A stretch of DNA of 64,000 nucleotides from an uncultured Pseudomonadota bacterium (GTDB lineage Bacteria > Pseudomonadota > Gammaproteobacteria > Steroidobacterales > Steroidobacteraceae). The stretch lies in contig CAILZL010000023.1 of the NCBI GenBank assembly GCA_903838705.1, positions 51,009-115,008 on the forward strand, read 5' to 3'. The notes under the pieces are model-generated. The model was given only the letters and a program-made list of their open reading frames with translations, did not search any database and had not been told where the DNA came from. Below are positions 37,156-47,600 of the stretch, piece by piece. How positions within the stretch are numbered: the stretch's first letter is position 1; every line of letters starts with the position of its first letter. The position numbers were made by a program, and so were the translations under genes.

Positions 37156-39537
37156 TTACTTCTTCGCCAGTGCCTTGAGCAAGGCATCAGCAATCATGCC
37201 ACTGCCGACATTGGCCACCGGCTCCGGCGCACGTTGCGGCTTTCGCGCCGGCTGATTACGGTCCTGACGACGATCAACAGGTGATGCAGTGCGGGCAGCT
37301 GCATCTCCGGATGGCGCACGTGAAACACTGTCATCCAGGCGCATGGTCAATGCAATGCGCTTACGCTGCACATCCACTTCCAGCACTTTGACCTTGACGA
37401 CTTCTCCCGCCTTCACTACCTCACGCGGATCCTTGATGAATTTGCTGGACAGCATGGAGATATGCACCAGTCCGTCCTGATGAACGCCAATATCAACGAA
37501 GGCGCCGAAGTTGGTTACATTGGTAATCACGCCTTCCAGCACCATGCCGGGTTTGAGATCAGACACTTCTTCCACACCTTCCTTGAACTCTGCCGTCTTG
37601 AATTCAGGCCGTGGATCCCGACCGGGTTTTTCCAGTTCCCTGAGAATGTCGCGAACAGTCGGCAAACCAAATCTGTCATCGGTGTAACGGGCCGCATTGA
37701 TCGCCTTCAGTGCCGTGACATTACCCATGACCTGTTTGATGGGCTTCTGAAGATCAACAAGGATGCGCTCTACCAGTGGATAGGCTTCTGGATGCACCGA
37801 AGAAGTATCAAGTGGATTGTCACCCCCGACTACGCGCAGAAAGCCTGCTGCCTGTTCATAGGTCTTGTTACCCAGACGTGGCACCTTCAGCAACTCCGCA
37901 CGGGATTTGAATGCGCCATGCTGATTACGGAAATTAACAACGTTCTCCGCGATCGAGGCTGACAGACCCGAAATACGCGCCAGCAATGCCGGCGAGGCCG
38001 TATTCACATCCACACCGACAGCATTCACGCAATCTTCCACCACTGCGTCCAGTGATCTTGCCAGCTTTGTCTGACTGACATCATGTTGATACTGGCCGAC
38101 GCCAATCGACTTGGGATCAATCTTGACCAGCTCGGCCAGCGGATCCTGCAGTCGACGCGCAATGGACACCGCACCACGCAGGCTTACATCCAGCTCCGGC
38201 AATTCCTTTGAGGCAAGCTCCGAAGCGGAATACACAGAAGCACCCGCTTCAGAAACGACCAGCTTGGTCAGCTTCATATCCGGCAGCTTCCTGATCAGCT
38301 CGGCAGCCAGCTTGTCAGTTTCACGCGAGGCAGTGCCATTACCGATGCTGATCAGATCCACCTTGTGCTTGATCACCAGCAATGCCAGCGCATGCAATGC
38401 ACCGTCCCAGTCATTGCGTGGCTGATGCGGATACACCGTGCTGGTATCCAGCACTTTACCGGTATGATCCACCACCGCAACTTTCACTCCAGTACGAATA
38501 CCGGGATCCAGTCCCATGGTGACATGCTGACCTGCCGGTGCAGCCAGCAACAGGTCATGCAGGTTGTGAGCAAATACCCGGATGGCTTCCTCTTCAGCAG
38601 CTTCACGCAGCGTGCTGAACAGCTCGCTTTCAATCTGCCACGACACTTTCACCTGCCACGTCCAGCGGACAGTCTGCGCCAGCCACGCATCAGCAGGCCG
38701 GGCCTGATCAGCAATCCCGAACCGCGCTGCAATCTTGCGCTCACAGGCATGTATGTCAGCAGGCTTGGCATCAGGTGCCAGCTCTTCCGGCAGTTTCACC
38801 GACAGGCGCAGAATTTCTTCGGTGCGACCACGAAACAACGCCAGGGCACGGTGAGAAGGGATGTCCTTAAGCGGCTCGCTGTAATCAAAGTAATCACGGA
38901 ATTTTGCGCCTTCAGTTTCCTTGCCTTCGGCCAGCCTGGAAATCATGATGCCATTGGACTGCATGTATTCACGCAGATTGCCCAGCAGCGTTGCGTCTTC
39001 GGCAAACTGCTCCATCAGTATCTGCCGCGCACCATCGAGTGCTGCTTTCACATCAGGTGCACCGGGATTCTTGTCTCCGGCAGTCGTGACAAATTCGGGC
39101 TTGATGTATTTCGCTGCTTCAGTTTCCGGAGACAACGAAGGGTCAGCCAGCAAACTGGCAGCAAGCGCATCCAGTCCTGCTTCGCGGGCAATCTGCGCCT
39201 TGGTTCTGCGCTTTGGCTTGTAAGGCAGATACAGATCTTCCAGAGTTTGTTTGGTTTCGGCTGATTCGATGCTGGCCTGCAACTCTGGGGTCAGCTTCTC
39301 CTGTTCGGCAATGCTTTTCAGAATAGCTGTGCGCCGCTCCTCCAGTTCACGCAGATACAGCAGGCGCTCCTGCAGCGTGCGCAATTGCGCATCATCCAGC
39401 CCGTCGGTTACTTCCTTGCGATAGCGCGCAATAAAAGGCACGGTGGCGCCTTCATCCAGCAGCCCCACGGCAGCAGCAACCTGCGTGGGCTTGACTGACA
39501 GTTCCCTAGCGATACGCGCTTCTATTGATGGCAGCAT
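37156..39537 (-). CDS. tex: Tex-family RNA-binding transcription accessory protein
   Basis: About 793 residues from the ATG at 39537 (AAGG 8 bases upstream). Order: N-terminal helical domain ([26 protein letters not shown]), YqgF/RNase H-like domain ([17 protein letters not shown]), helix-hairpin-helix domain ([19 protein letters not shown]), and an S1 RNA-binding domain (about 640-710: [28 protein letters not shown]). A charged Arg/Pro tail follows. Tex binds RNA and aids transcription and stress tolerance. Complete and normal in length. Confidence 0.95.
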   Translation of the reverse strand: MLPSIEARIARELSVKPTQVAAAVGLLDEGATVPFIARYRKEVTDGLDDAQLRTLQERLLYLRELEERRTAILKSIAEQEKLTPELQASIESAETKQTLEDLYLPYKPKRRTKAQIAREAGLDALAASLLADPSLSPETEAAKYIKPEFVTTAGDKNPGAPDVKAALDGARQILMEQFAEDATLLGNLREYMQSNGIMISRLAEGKETEGAKFRDYFDYSEPLKDIPSHRALALFRGRTEEILRLSVKLPEELAPDAKPADIHACERKIAARFGIADQARPADAWLAQTVRWTWQVKVSWQIESELFSTLREAAEEEAIRVFAHNLHDLLLAAPAGQHVTMGLDPGIRTGVKVAVVDHTGKVLDTSTVYPHQPRNDWDGALHALALLVIKHKVDLISIGNGTASRETDKLAAELIRKLPDMKLTKLVVSEAGASVYSASELASKELPELDVSLRGAVSIARRLQDPLAELVKIDPKSIGVGQYQHDVSQTKLARSLDAVVEDCVNAVGVDVNTASPALLARISGLSASIAENVVNFRNQHGAFKSRAELLKVPRLGNKTYEQAAGFLRVVGGDNPLDTSSVHPEAYPLVERILVDLQKPIKQVMGNVTALKAINAARYTDDRFGLPTVRDILRELEKPGRDPRPEFKTAEFKEGVEEVSDLKPGMVLEGVITNVTNFGAFVDIGVHQDGLVHISMLSSKFIKDPREVVKAGEVVKVKVLEVDVQRKRIALTMRLDDSVSRAPSGDAAARTASPVDRRQDRNQPARKPQRAPEPVANVGSGMIADALLKALAKK

Positions 39538-39703
39538 GACAACCTTGAGTGCATCGGATAGTTGAAAGGCGCGCACTATGCAGAAAGGTTACTGCATCAA
39601 CAAGACTTGCATTCCTGACGAATTACAGTCCGGAATTTGCCCGCTGCCAGAGACTTGTCCGGATTACCGGCGCCACACAAAAATACAAGCCCTGAGCACA
39701 GAA

Positions 39704-40810
39704 TCAATGCGGCATTTCGATGCGGATATCCGTGGGCACGCAATAAATTTCAATCGATGTGCTGCGGCCCCGCAGAGTCAGGGGTGGCAAGGCGATCACA
39801 GGCACCGAACATTCACCCGCCGCATCCAGTGACAGCTTTAGCCCGTCGGAAAACAGCACTTCACCGGCACGCGCACGCTGACTGAGGCGCGCAGCGATAT
39901 TCACCGTATCTCCAATCAGCGTGTAATTCATGTATTGGTCAGTGCCAATGTTACCGGCGAACACTTCACCATGATTGATACCAATGCCCAGCCCCGTTTC
40001 AATCCCGAAGCGCTGTAACCACTGCTGCGCCAGTGGCGCAAATCCCTTCAGCATTTCACATGCCGCGCGGATGGCACGAATGCCCGCATCCGGCTGCGCA
40101 TTCGGCACACCGAAGCCTACCATCAGTGAATCACCCGCCATGCTAATCACCGTTCCTTCATGATGCACAGCAACCGACGTCAGCACTGCAAAGAACTGAT
40201 TGAGAAGTTCAAAGACCAGAGCAGGTGACAACCGTTCGGCAAGACCGGTAAATCCACGCATATCAGCAAACAGCACAGCTGCCTGCAGACGTTGCCCGGC
40301 ATCCAGCTGGGATGCATCCGCGGCCGATCCGGTCAGAATTCTATCCACCAGCTGCGGTGCAACATAGCGGCGAAATACATCATGAACCTGTTCACGCCCA
40401 CGCTCTGAATCCTGTAGTTGCCGGGCCATGCATTGCTGAAAGAATTGTTTCTGACGCAACAGGGTTTGCAGACGCGCCAGAATTTCGTGATGCAAAGTGG
40501 AACGCAGAAATCCGGCATCAACACCCGCCTCATAAGCCGAAATTCGCCAGGTTTCGTTTTCTGCCAGGACCACCTGCGGGATCATTGCAGTGGCGGGACG
40601 TGCGCGCAATTCACGACAGGCCTGCAAAGTTTCATGATGCGCCAGATGCAGAAACAGCAACTGACAGCGCTCCAGCTCTGAATGCCCCAGCAACTGGCTT
40701 ACATTGTCCGTCCAGATCACTTCGTGACCCAGTGACTGTAACCAGTTTTCAATGCGCTGACGCGTTGGCTTGCGTACAGCCAGCGCGAGACACTTGTTGT
40801 ATTGCGTCAT
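39704..40810 (-). CDS. Class III adenylate/guanylate cyclase with degenerate receiver domain
   Basis: About 368 residues from the ATG at 40810. Residues 1-120 follow the receiver-domain pattern (CRELRARPATAMIPQVVLAE, AYEAGVDAGFL) but the phosphoacceptor Asp is His55 (LLFLHLA), the N-terminal acidic pair is absent and the conserved Lys is lost. A coiled linker precedes the cyclase domain (about 175-350): metal Asp in VLFADMRGFT and AGDSLMVGF, and IGDTVNIAARL. The purine-selecting Lys before the second Asp appears to be Ser223. It may make cAMP or cGMP, or be altered in specificity. Downstream of lexA on the same strand. Confidence 0.85.
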   Translation of the reverse strand: MTQYNKCLALAVRKPTRQRIENWLQSLGHEVIWTDNVSQLLGHSELERCQLLFLHLAHHETLQACRELRARPATAMIPQVVLAENETWRISAYEAGVDAGFLRSTLHHEILARLQTLLRQKQFFQQCMARQLQDSERGREQVHDVFRRYVAPQLVDRILTGSAADASQLDAGQRLQAAVLFADMRGFTGLAERLSPALVFELLNQFFAVLTSVAVHHEGTVISMAGDSLMVGFGVPNAQPDAGIRAIRAACEMLKGFAPLAQQWLQRFGIETGLGIGINHGEVFAGNIGTDQYMNYTLIGDTVNIAARLSQRARAGEVLFSDGLKLSLDAAGECSVPVIALPPLTLRGRSTSIEIYCVPTDIRIEMPH

Positions 40811-40959
40811 CGAGTCCGAACTTGCTGATAAACACTCTGAGCGCAGAGTGTGGCGGCATAGTGCGGGTTGTGCAAGCGCTGATCTATATGGCCAAGACCG
40901 CCTCAACAGATGCAGCGGCGCGATGTCATTCGCACACTGCCTATGGAAAGCCCGTATTC

Positions 40960-41589
40960 CTACTGAAACAGGCTTCTGGTACTTCCGGTGCGCAGTACCC
41001 CAACCACGACCCCTTCAATGATCAATGACTGCTCACGCATGTCTACTTTCAGTGGTTCAAAGTCTTCATTCTCAGGCATCAACCATACCACCGATCCCAC
41101 CTGCTTATAGCGTTTGACGGTTACGTCCTCTTCCAGACGCGCCACCACCACCTGCCGATTGCGAACCTCAGGAGTACGGTGCACTGCAACCAGATCACCA
41201 TCCATGATGCCGATGTTCTTCATGCTCATACCGCGTACTTTCAACAGATAGTGCGGGCGGGGCCGGAACAGTTTGGGATCGATCTGGTAATGCGCTTCGA
41301 TGTTCTGTTCAGCCAGTATGGGTTTACCGGCTGCCACGCGCCCGATCAGCGGCAGTCCCACTTCTTCACGTAACTCGTCTTTCAGCTGAATGCCCCGCGA
41401 AGCGCCGGGCAATAGTTCGAGCACTCCCTTGCGGGCCATGGCACGCAGATGTTCTTCCGCCGCGTTCGCAGATTTGAACTTGAAAGCCTGGGCAATCTCG
41501 GCCCGTGTCGGCGGCATACCGGATTCACCCAGCGAGTCCTGGATGAAACGCAGTATCTGTGCCTGACGCGGTGTGAGTTCTTCTGACAT
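40960..41589 (-). CDS. lexA: LexA repressor
   Basis: 209 residues from the ATG at 41589; the longer open frame runs back through the operator and is not used. Winged-helix DNA-binding domain ([24 protein letters not shown]). The self-cleavage site is Ala87-Gly88 in GRVAAGKP, with the catalytic Ser122 in GMSMKNIG and Lys159 in DVTVKRYKQ, each shifted by three from E. coli LexA. It represses the SOS regulon until RecA filaments trigger cleavage. Two tandem SOS boxes lie 53-85 bases upstream, so it is self-regulated. Confidence 0.97.
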   Translation of the reverse strand: MSEELTPRQAQILRFIQDSLGESGMPPTRAEIAQAFKFKSANAAEEHLRAMARKGVLELLPGASRGIQLKDELREEVGLPLIGRVAAGKPILAEQNIEAHYQIDPKLFRPRPHYLLKVRGMSMKNIGIMDGDLVAVHRTPEVRNRQVVVARLEEDVTVKRYKQVGSVVWLMPENEDFEPLKVDMREQSLIIEGVVVGVLRTGSTRSLFQ

Positions 41590-41641
41590 GGCAACCCCGG
41601 ACTTTATTGGGAAATGTAGTGCCAGCTCCTTGGCCAAGTGC

Positions 41642-41657
41642 GTGTCTATATAGACAG
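41642..41657. promoter_or_regulatory. SOS box 1 (LexA operator)
   Basis: GTGTCTATATAGACAG, containing the perfect 14-bp palindrome TGTCTATATAGACA. It departs from CTG-N10-CAG only in the first base. It sits 53 bases upstream of lexA, one base from the second box. Confidence 0.8.
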
Positions 41658-41658
41658 G

Positions 41659-41674
41659 CTGGCTTTTTATACAG
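41659..41674. promoter_or_regulatory. SOS box 2 (LexA operator)
   Basis: CTGGCTTTTTATACAG, an exact CTG-N10-CAG match, 70 bases upstream of lexA. With box 1 it reproduces the two-operator layout of E. coli lexA. It is also 163 bases upstream of fimT, on the other side. Confidence 0.85.
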
Positions 41675-41836
41675 GTATTCTTACTGCTTGGCAACCCGCA
41701 CGCCACAGAATTGATTTGCGCCCCGATGTAGCCAGCTGCTTGACTAAATGCCGGCTGTCCTGCCGCTTATCGCCGTTCATTAGCCGTCAGTCGGCCAGTG
41801 CGGCACGCCCGGCTGGCTTTGCCTACAGTTACACCC

Positions 41837-42499
41837 ATGAAAAAGGGCAACCCAATCCGAGCCACTTATTGCCAGCACGGCTTCACCATGATCGAAATGG
41901 TCATCACCATGACGATTGTGGCGGTGCTGGCCTCCATCGCCGTGCCCAGCATGCGCACCTATGTTCTGAACACCCGCCTGACCAGCGAATCGCAAGAACT
42001 GGTGCGATCATTTCAGACAGCGCGCAGCGAAGCCACCAAGCGGCAACGCAATGTGGTTGTTTGCGCATCAGCGAACCCTACGGCCGGCAGCAATGCAGCA
42101 TGTACCACCGGCACACCTACCGGCTGGATTGTGTTTGAAGATACCAATGCCAATTGGGATCGCGATACCGGAACGGCATCTGAAAACCCGATTGAAGTAC
42201 ATGCCTTTGATTCCAGCAAAATGTACCTGCTGGCTGACAAGAGCAAACGTGTTGCATTTCTGGCTTCAGGTTTTGCCAGCCCGGCGGGCACAACAGCCGC
42301 GACACAGACCCCCAGTACCGTTGCCGTGATGTGTGACAGCCGGGGTAACAAGGACAGCAATGGCACCACTACAGGCACACAGTCTGTAGCAAGGGGAATT
42401 TTCATTGCCAGTACCGGCCGTGTACGCATCACCAAAGTGCTGAGCGACATCACCACCATGCTCGGCAGCAGCAACATCAACTCCAGTTGCCCGCCATGA
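41837..42499 (+). CDS. fimT: Type IV minor pilin, FimT/GspH family
   Basis: About 220 residues from the ATG at 41837; a start at 41798 is less likely because the leader would be too long. Type III leader cut at HG/FTMIEM, with Glu5 and the hydrophobic helix VITMTIVAVLASIAVPSM. The GspH/FimT domain follows, with ARSEATKRQRNVVVCAS. It is a minor pilin at the tip of the type IV pilus; FimT homologues can bind DNA in natural transformation. First gene of the minor-pilin operon, overlapping pilV by 4 bases. Confidence 0.88.
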   Translation: MKKGNPIRATYCQHGFTMIEMVITMTIVAVLASIAVPSMRTYVLNTRLTSESQELVRSFQTARSEATKRQRNVVVCASANPTAGSNAACTTGTPTGWIVFEDTNANWDRDTGTASENPIEVHAFDSSKMYLLADKSKRVAFLASGFASPAGTTAATQTPSTVAVMCDSRGNKDSNGTTTGTQSVARGIFIASTGRVRITKVLSDITTMLGSSNINSSCPP

Positions 42500-43008
42500 A
42501 ATCATCATTACAGCAAAGCAAAAACTACGATACCCCGCATCATATATCTGCACGCGGGCAGACCGGCGTCGGCATGGTTGAAGTGCTGGTCGCCCTCGTA
42601 GTAATGAGTGTGGGCATGCTGGGCATTGCCTCGCTCTACGTCACAACCCTGCAAGCCAAGACCACCTCGCTGTCGCGCATGAAGGCAGTGAATCTGGCCA
42701 GTGATATGGTCGATCGTATTCGCGCCAATCCCGGCGCAGTCGCCTCGTATGCGCTTGCCGCGAATGGCGCCACCACTGCAACCGCCTGCGAATCTGCAAC
42801 CTGTACAGCGGCACAGATTGCCGCATACGACCTGAACAAATGGGACACCATGATCAAGGACGGAATCACAGGTCTGCCCGGCACTGTCAACCGCAATATA
42901 GCCATCACTGCCGCTACTGACACCACGCCTGCAATTGTTACTATCAACCTGAGCTGGACTGAAGTGAACAGCGGCACACTCACTTACGCATTGCAGGTGC
43001 AGATATGA
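42496..43008 (+). CDS. pilV: Type IV minor pilin PilV
   Basis: About 170 residues. The start is the ATG that overlaps the fimT stop (ATGA). The leader is cut at TG/VGMVEV with Glu5, and the helix is LVALVVMSVGMLGIASLYVT. The C-terminal part has the TINLSWTE strand and ends YALQVQI, as in PilV proteins. It forms part of the tip complex that primes pilus assembly with PilW, PilX and PilE. Cysteines in ACESATC could form a disulphide. Overlaps pilW by 4 bases. Confidence 0.9.
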   Translation: MKSSLQQSKNYDTPHHISARGQTGVGMVEVLVALVVMSVGMLGIASLYVTTLQAKTTSLSRMKAVNLASDMVDRIRANPGAVASYALAANGATTATACESATCTAAQIAAYDLNKWDTMIKDGITGLPGTVNRNIAITAATDTTPAIVTINLSWTEVNSGTLTYALQVQI

Positions 43009-44039
43009 ACCGGATTCATTCAATGCGCCGCCCTGCTCTGCGTCATACGCAACGGGGTGTCAATCTGATCGAGATCATGGTCGCCATGGTCATCGGTCTG
43101 TTCCTGGTGATGGGCGCGACCACATTGTATGTCAGCACCCGTAAAAACTCTGACGTGGATGACTCCATTGCGCGTCTGCAGGAAACCGCACGCTACGCCA
43201 TGAGTGTTATTGAATCCGATGTGCGCATGGCGAACTACTGGGGCATGATGAAAGATGGTGCAAACTTCGACAATAAGGACGGCAACACCAATGTCGCCGC
43301 CGGAGCCAACGCCGGAGCGCTCGGCGCCAGCACCAGCTCAAATTACTGTGGCGCGGCCTATGCCACTGCTACAGAAAACTACTTGGAAGCGACCAATAAC
43401 AACTATGGCATTCCGAATTGCACCGCCAGATATGCAGCCTCCACCTCTGCAGACACGCTGACGATACGTCGCGCCGCCACCGCCACCAGCACAGCCAGCG
43501 CTACTCAACTACAAGTCTGTTCAACACACAAAGGTTCATCTGTAATTAAAAGCAGTACGGCAACCTGCCAGAACGGCGAGATACACAATCTGGTGACCAA
43601 TGGTTACTACATTGATCAGCAATCAGATCAGGGAAACACAGTTCCCTCCCTGCGTCGTAAAACGCTGGGAGATGGCCCTTCGTTTGCTGATACTGAAATT
43701 ATCCCCGGCGTGGAAGACATGCAGATTGAACTGGGCTGGGACGATGGCGATGGCCAGGCCGATACCGCAGGTGCAGTACGCTATGGTTCACCTGGTACTC
43801 TGCCTGCCGGTGGCCGCATCGTAGCGGTGCGCGTGTGGCTGCTGATCCGTGCCGAGCAAGCCGACTCCACCTTTACTGATACGCGCACCTACAGCTACGC
43901 AGACCGAACCGGCACAGCAGTCAACAATCTCAACAGCAGTGCAACGGGCGCAGATGGCAAGCAGTATGCACCTAACGATAACTTCCGCCGCCTGCTGGTT
44001 TCGCGCACCTTCTTCATCCGTAACGTCACCGGCACCTGA
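43005..44039 (+). CDS. pilW: Type IV pilus assembly protein PilW
   Basis: 344 residues. Leader cut at RG/VNLIEI, with helix MVAMVIGLFLVMGATTLYVS; then RLQETARYAMSVIESDVRMANYWG, the N-terminal signature of PilW. The later half has DMQIELGWDD and VAVRVWLLIRAEQ, and ends RRLLVSRTFFIRN. It connects the other minor pilins in the priming complex. ATGA overlap with pilV; pilX follows after 8 bases. Confidence 0.9.
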   Translation: MNRIHSMRRPALRHTQRGVNLIEIMVAMVIGLFLVMGATTLYVSTRKNSDVDDSIARLQETARYAMSVIESDVRMANYWGMMKDGANFDNKDGNTNVAAGANAGALGASTSSNYCGAAYATATENYLEATNNNYGIPNCTARYAASTSADTLTIRRAATATSTASATQLQVCSTHKGSSVIKSSTATCQNGEIHNLVTNGYYIDQQSDQGNTVPSLRRKTLGDGPSFADTEIIPGVEDMQIELGWDDGDGQADTAGAVRYGSPGTLPAGGRIVAVRVWLLIRAEQADSTFTDTRTYSYADRTGTAVNNLNSSATGADGKQYAPNDNFRRLLVSRTFFIRNVTGT

Positions 44040-44047
44040 GCGAACCG

Positions 44048-44554
44048 ATGAATAACTTCACAATGAAATACATGAAGCAACGTCAATCCGGTGCAGCGCT
44101 GGTAATCGCACTGATCCTGCTGGTTGCCCTGAGCTTGATGGCCATTTCCAGCATGAACACCGCCAGTCTGGATCTGATCATGGCAGGCAATGAGCAATAT
44201 CGTGGACGTGCCTTTGCGGCCGCAGAAGCTGGCATTGCAAGTGCTTTCAAAAGTGGCACTTTCGACAGTGGCGCTGACTCCAGCCAGTCCTCTACCGCGA
44301 CCGGCTCGGGTAATGATACCTACAGTTACACCATCACCCGACCGAACAGTGGCGCACTAGAACCGCCCCCATCGGGTAACAGCGAAGGAACATTCGGCAC
44401 GGTTTATTTCCGGATTACTTCAACCGGCACTTCAGAAAGAGGCACCACTGCACAGAGCAGGCAGGAACTGTATGAAATTGTAAGGAGCTCCAACGAGGTG
44501 CCCTACAGCAAAAGCGTATGTGCCACCACCACGAATCTGGACTCAACCTGCTGA
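44048..44554 (+). CDS. pilX: Type IV pilus assembly protein PilX
   Basis: 168 residues. The N-terminus RQSGAALVIALILLVALSLM has the Gly/Ala cut site and hydrophobic helix but no Glu5, as usual for PilX. Then comes SLDLIMAGNEQYRGRAFAAAEAGI, the PilX/PilW-type motif. The domain is short and ends with a pair of cysteines (VCATTTNLDSTC) likely forming a disulphide. It lies between pilW and pilY1, 58 bases before the latter. Confidence 0.88.
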   Translation: MNNFTMKYMKQRQSGAALVIALILLVALSLMAISSMNTASLDLIMAGNEQYRGRAFAAAEAGIASAFKSGTFDSGADSSQSSTATGSGNDTYSYTITRPNSGALEPPPSGNSEGTFGTVYFRITSTGTSERGTTAQSRQELYEIVRSSNEVPYSKSVCATTTNLDSTC

Positions 44555-44612
44555 CCCGACCTACAACCCATCCGCATCACGATGCGGATAAAGGTAATTG
44601 AGGATTGCAATC

Positions 44613-47600
44613 ATGAAGCGTTTCAAGTTTTACAATTTCCTGCTGTGCACGGCCTTAACGCTGCTTAGCGGCATGAGCGCCTACGCCGATGATACCGAAG
44701 TGTTCTTTGGTGGCAGCTCCAACAGCAGCAGTTCCATCAATGCCAACATTCTGCTGATACTGGACACTTCGGGTAGCATGAACCTTACAGCAACTACCAA
44801 AACACAAATTGCACCATACGACCCCAGCACAACGTATGCAGATAACGGTGCCGGCTGTACCAGCACCAGTGTGTATTACTGGCCCAAGTCAAAGGGTAAT
44901 GCGCCCACCTCTTGTGGTAGTTCCACAGGTATCCTCTCGTTTACAAGAAGTACTTATCTGTACTGTAAATCAGCGGTCACCGCACTGGATGGAGCGGCTG
45001 GCTACTACGGTACCACCGACTTTTTCATTCGTCTCAAGAAAACCGGGTCTAATTACACTTGGGTTAGCGACCTTAGTACTGCAGCCTACTATGTCGAATG
45101 TAAAGCAGACAACGGTGTGTATGGGCCAAGCATGACTACCGCCGATAACAAGTATCCTAAAACAGGAAACAATGGTAGCACTTCATCTTCATACACCACC
45201 TCCTCTGGCTTTCAATGGTGGAGCGCTTCGAACGCAGGTGGACAGTACTACCTATTCAATCCAAATTACATACGCTATCTGCATAGTCCCACAACCACAA
45301 CCAGGATGTCACGATTGGATACAGTCAAGGCTGCCGTGTCCACACTGCTGAGCTCCATCTCCAATTCTAATGTCAATGTGGGTTTGATGCGATATGACGT
45401 TAATGCTCACGGCGGTATGGTTATCCAGCCCATCAAGACACTGGATGATACATACCTGAATACCCTGACCAATTCAGTGAATGCATTCCAACCTTATGGT
45501 GGCACGCCGTTGTCTGAGACGCTATATGAAGCCTATCAGTATCTGCGTGGTGGACCGGTCACATATGGCAATACTTCACAGGTCTGCAGCTCTATCTCAA
45601 ATGCATCCGTCAATGACAATGGCAGTTGCAGTAGCTCTTTCAGTAACATGTTCAGTGTTCCAAGCTCTCGTGTGGGTGGTGTTGCAAGCAGCAACACCTA
45701 TGACACACCCCTAGATAATACCGCAGTATGTGCTGCTAATAATCACATCATTTATCTGACGGACGGCCAACCTACCGTTGATACCGAATCAAACACAGCC
45801 ATTAGTAGCTTGGTTGGCCATGCCTGTTCCGGTGGTACTGGTGATGGAGCCTGCCTGTCTGACCTTACCCAGTACATGTTCAAACACAACCTAGTCAGTG
45901 GAAACGTTTCTACCGTCGAAACTCACTTTATCGGGTTTGGCGCTGACATCGGCGGTGACCCCGCTGCACAGGCCTATCTTCAGGCAGCCGCCACTGCTGG
46001 CGGGGGGCAATATCATTCAGCCACTGATATCTCCTCCTTGAGTGATGCGTTTAACAGCATTCTTGCTGAAACCGTAGCGGATACTACCGCGACCTTTGTG
46101 TCACCCAGTGTCGCGGTTAATTCCTTCAATAAAACGCAGGTACTGGAAGATATGTACATTGCCATGTTCCAGCCCAATACCACAACACACTGGGATGGTA
46201 ATCTCAAGAAATTCAAACTGCGAGAAATCACCGAGTCAGGCAACACACATCTTGCCGTTGTGGGAAAAGATACAGCGACTGGCCTTGCTGATGAAACCAC
46301 CAGTGCCGTCGATCCATTGACAGGGTTTTTCAAATCCTCTGCAGCAGATTTCTGGCAGGCCGCCTCAGATTCCAATGAAGATATCACTACCAAGGGCGGC
46401 GCAGCCAATCTGCTGCCCAACCCGAACACCACTCCGGGACGCAATGTCTATACCTATATCGGCACCAACACACCCGGCAGTGGCGTGGCACTTTCCGGCC
46501 AACCGTTCAAGACCAGCAATGCTAACATCACCGATACCCTGCTGGGTACCAGCTCATCATCCTGCGACAGCACAACCGGTGGCACCAACCCATGCCGAAG
46601 TGTGCTAATTAATTGGACACGCGGTGATAACAATGGCAACGGCATTAATGACGGTACTACTGACGTTCGCTTATCGATGGGCGACCCAGTTCATTCCCAG
46701 CCCGCAGTCGTTATTTATGCCAACGCTTCCGGTGCAACCACAACCACCGACAAACTCAACGATGCGCTGGTATTCGTGGCTACCAATGACGGATTTCTTC
46801 ATGCAATTGATGTGGTATCTGGCGTTGAACAGTGGTCATTCATTCCCCAGGAAGTGCTAAGCGACCTCAAAAATATTTATATAAATGACAACACGACTGC
46901 CAAACACTACTCCCTCGATGGCGATCTGCGTGTACTCAAATATGATGTCAATAATAATGGTGTCATCGATACGGCCGATGGTGACCGGGTCATTCTCTAT
47001 TTTAGTCAGGGCCGAGGTGGCGATAGCTATTACGCTTTGGATGTCACCAGCAAGACCAACCCCAAATTCCTCTGGAGTCTGGATGGCAGTTCCGGCACCA
47101 ACAATCTGTTCGGCGTCGTCAATCAGTCCTGGTCCACCCCCACACTAGGGCGTGTCAATGTTAATGGGGCAACGCAGAACTCACAGAAACTGGTACTGAT
47201 CTTTGGCGGTGGTTACGACAGTGCAGAAGATGCACAGTCCTACAATGCCAGCGATACCTATGGCAGAGGTATCTTTATCGTGGATGCGATTCGCGGCACG
47301 GTACTCTGGCGTGCAGGGGCGAGCACGGATACCACGGCCAATCTGAGACTGACCGACATGACCCACGCCATACCCAGCAATGTCACCGTGCTTGATACCG
47401 ATGCGGATGGTTACAGTGACCGTATGTATGTCGGCGATATGGCAGGACAGCTGTGGCGCTTTGACATTACCAATGGTAATTCCGCTGCATCCCTGGTGGC
47501 TGGTGGGGTCATCGCTTCACTGGGATCAAAAGCTGAATCCACACCTTCTGTGGCGAACAACCGCAACTTCTTTACTGCACCGGATGTTTCCAAGATTGTA

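Noticed and set aside
38365..39264. 299-codon frame antisense to tex
   Set aside because: Arises from the codon bias of tex; no motifs and no start signals.
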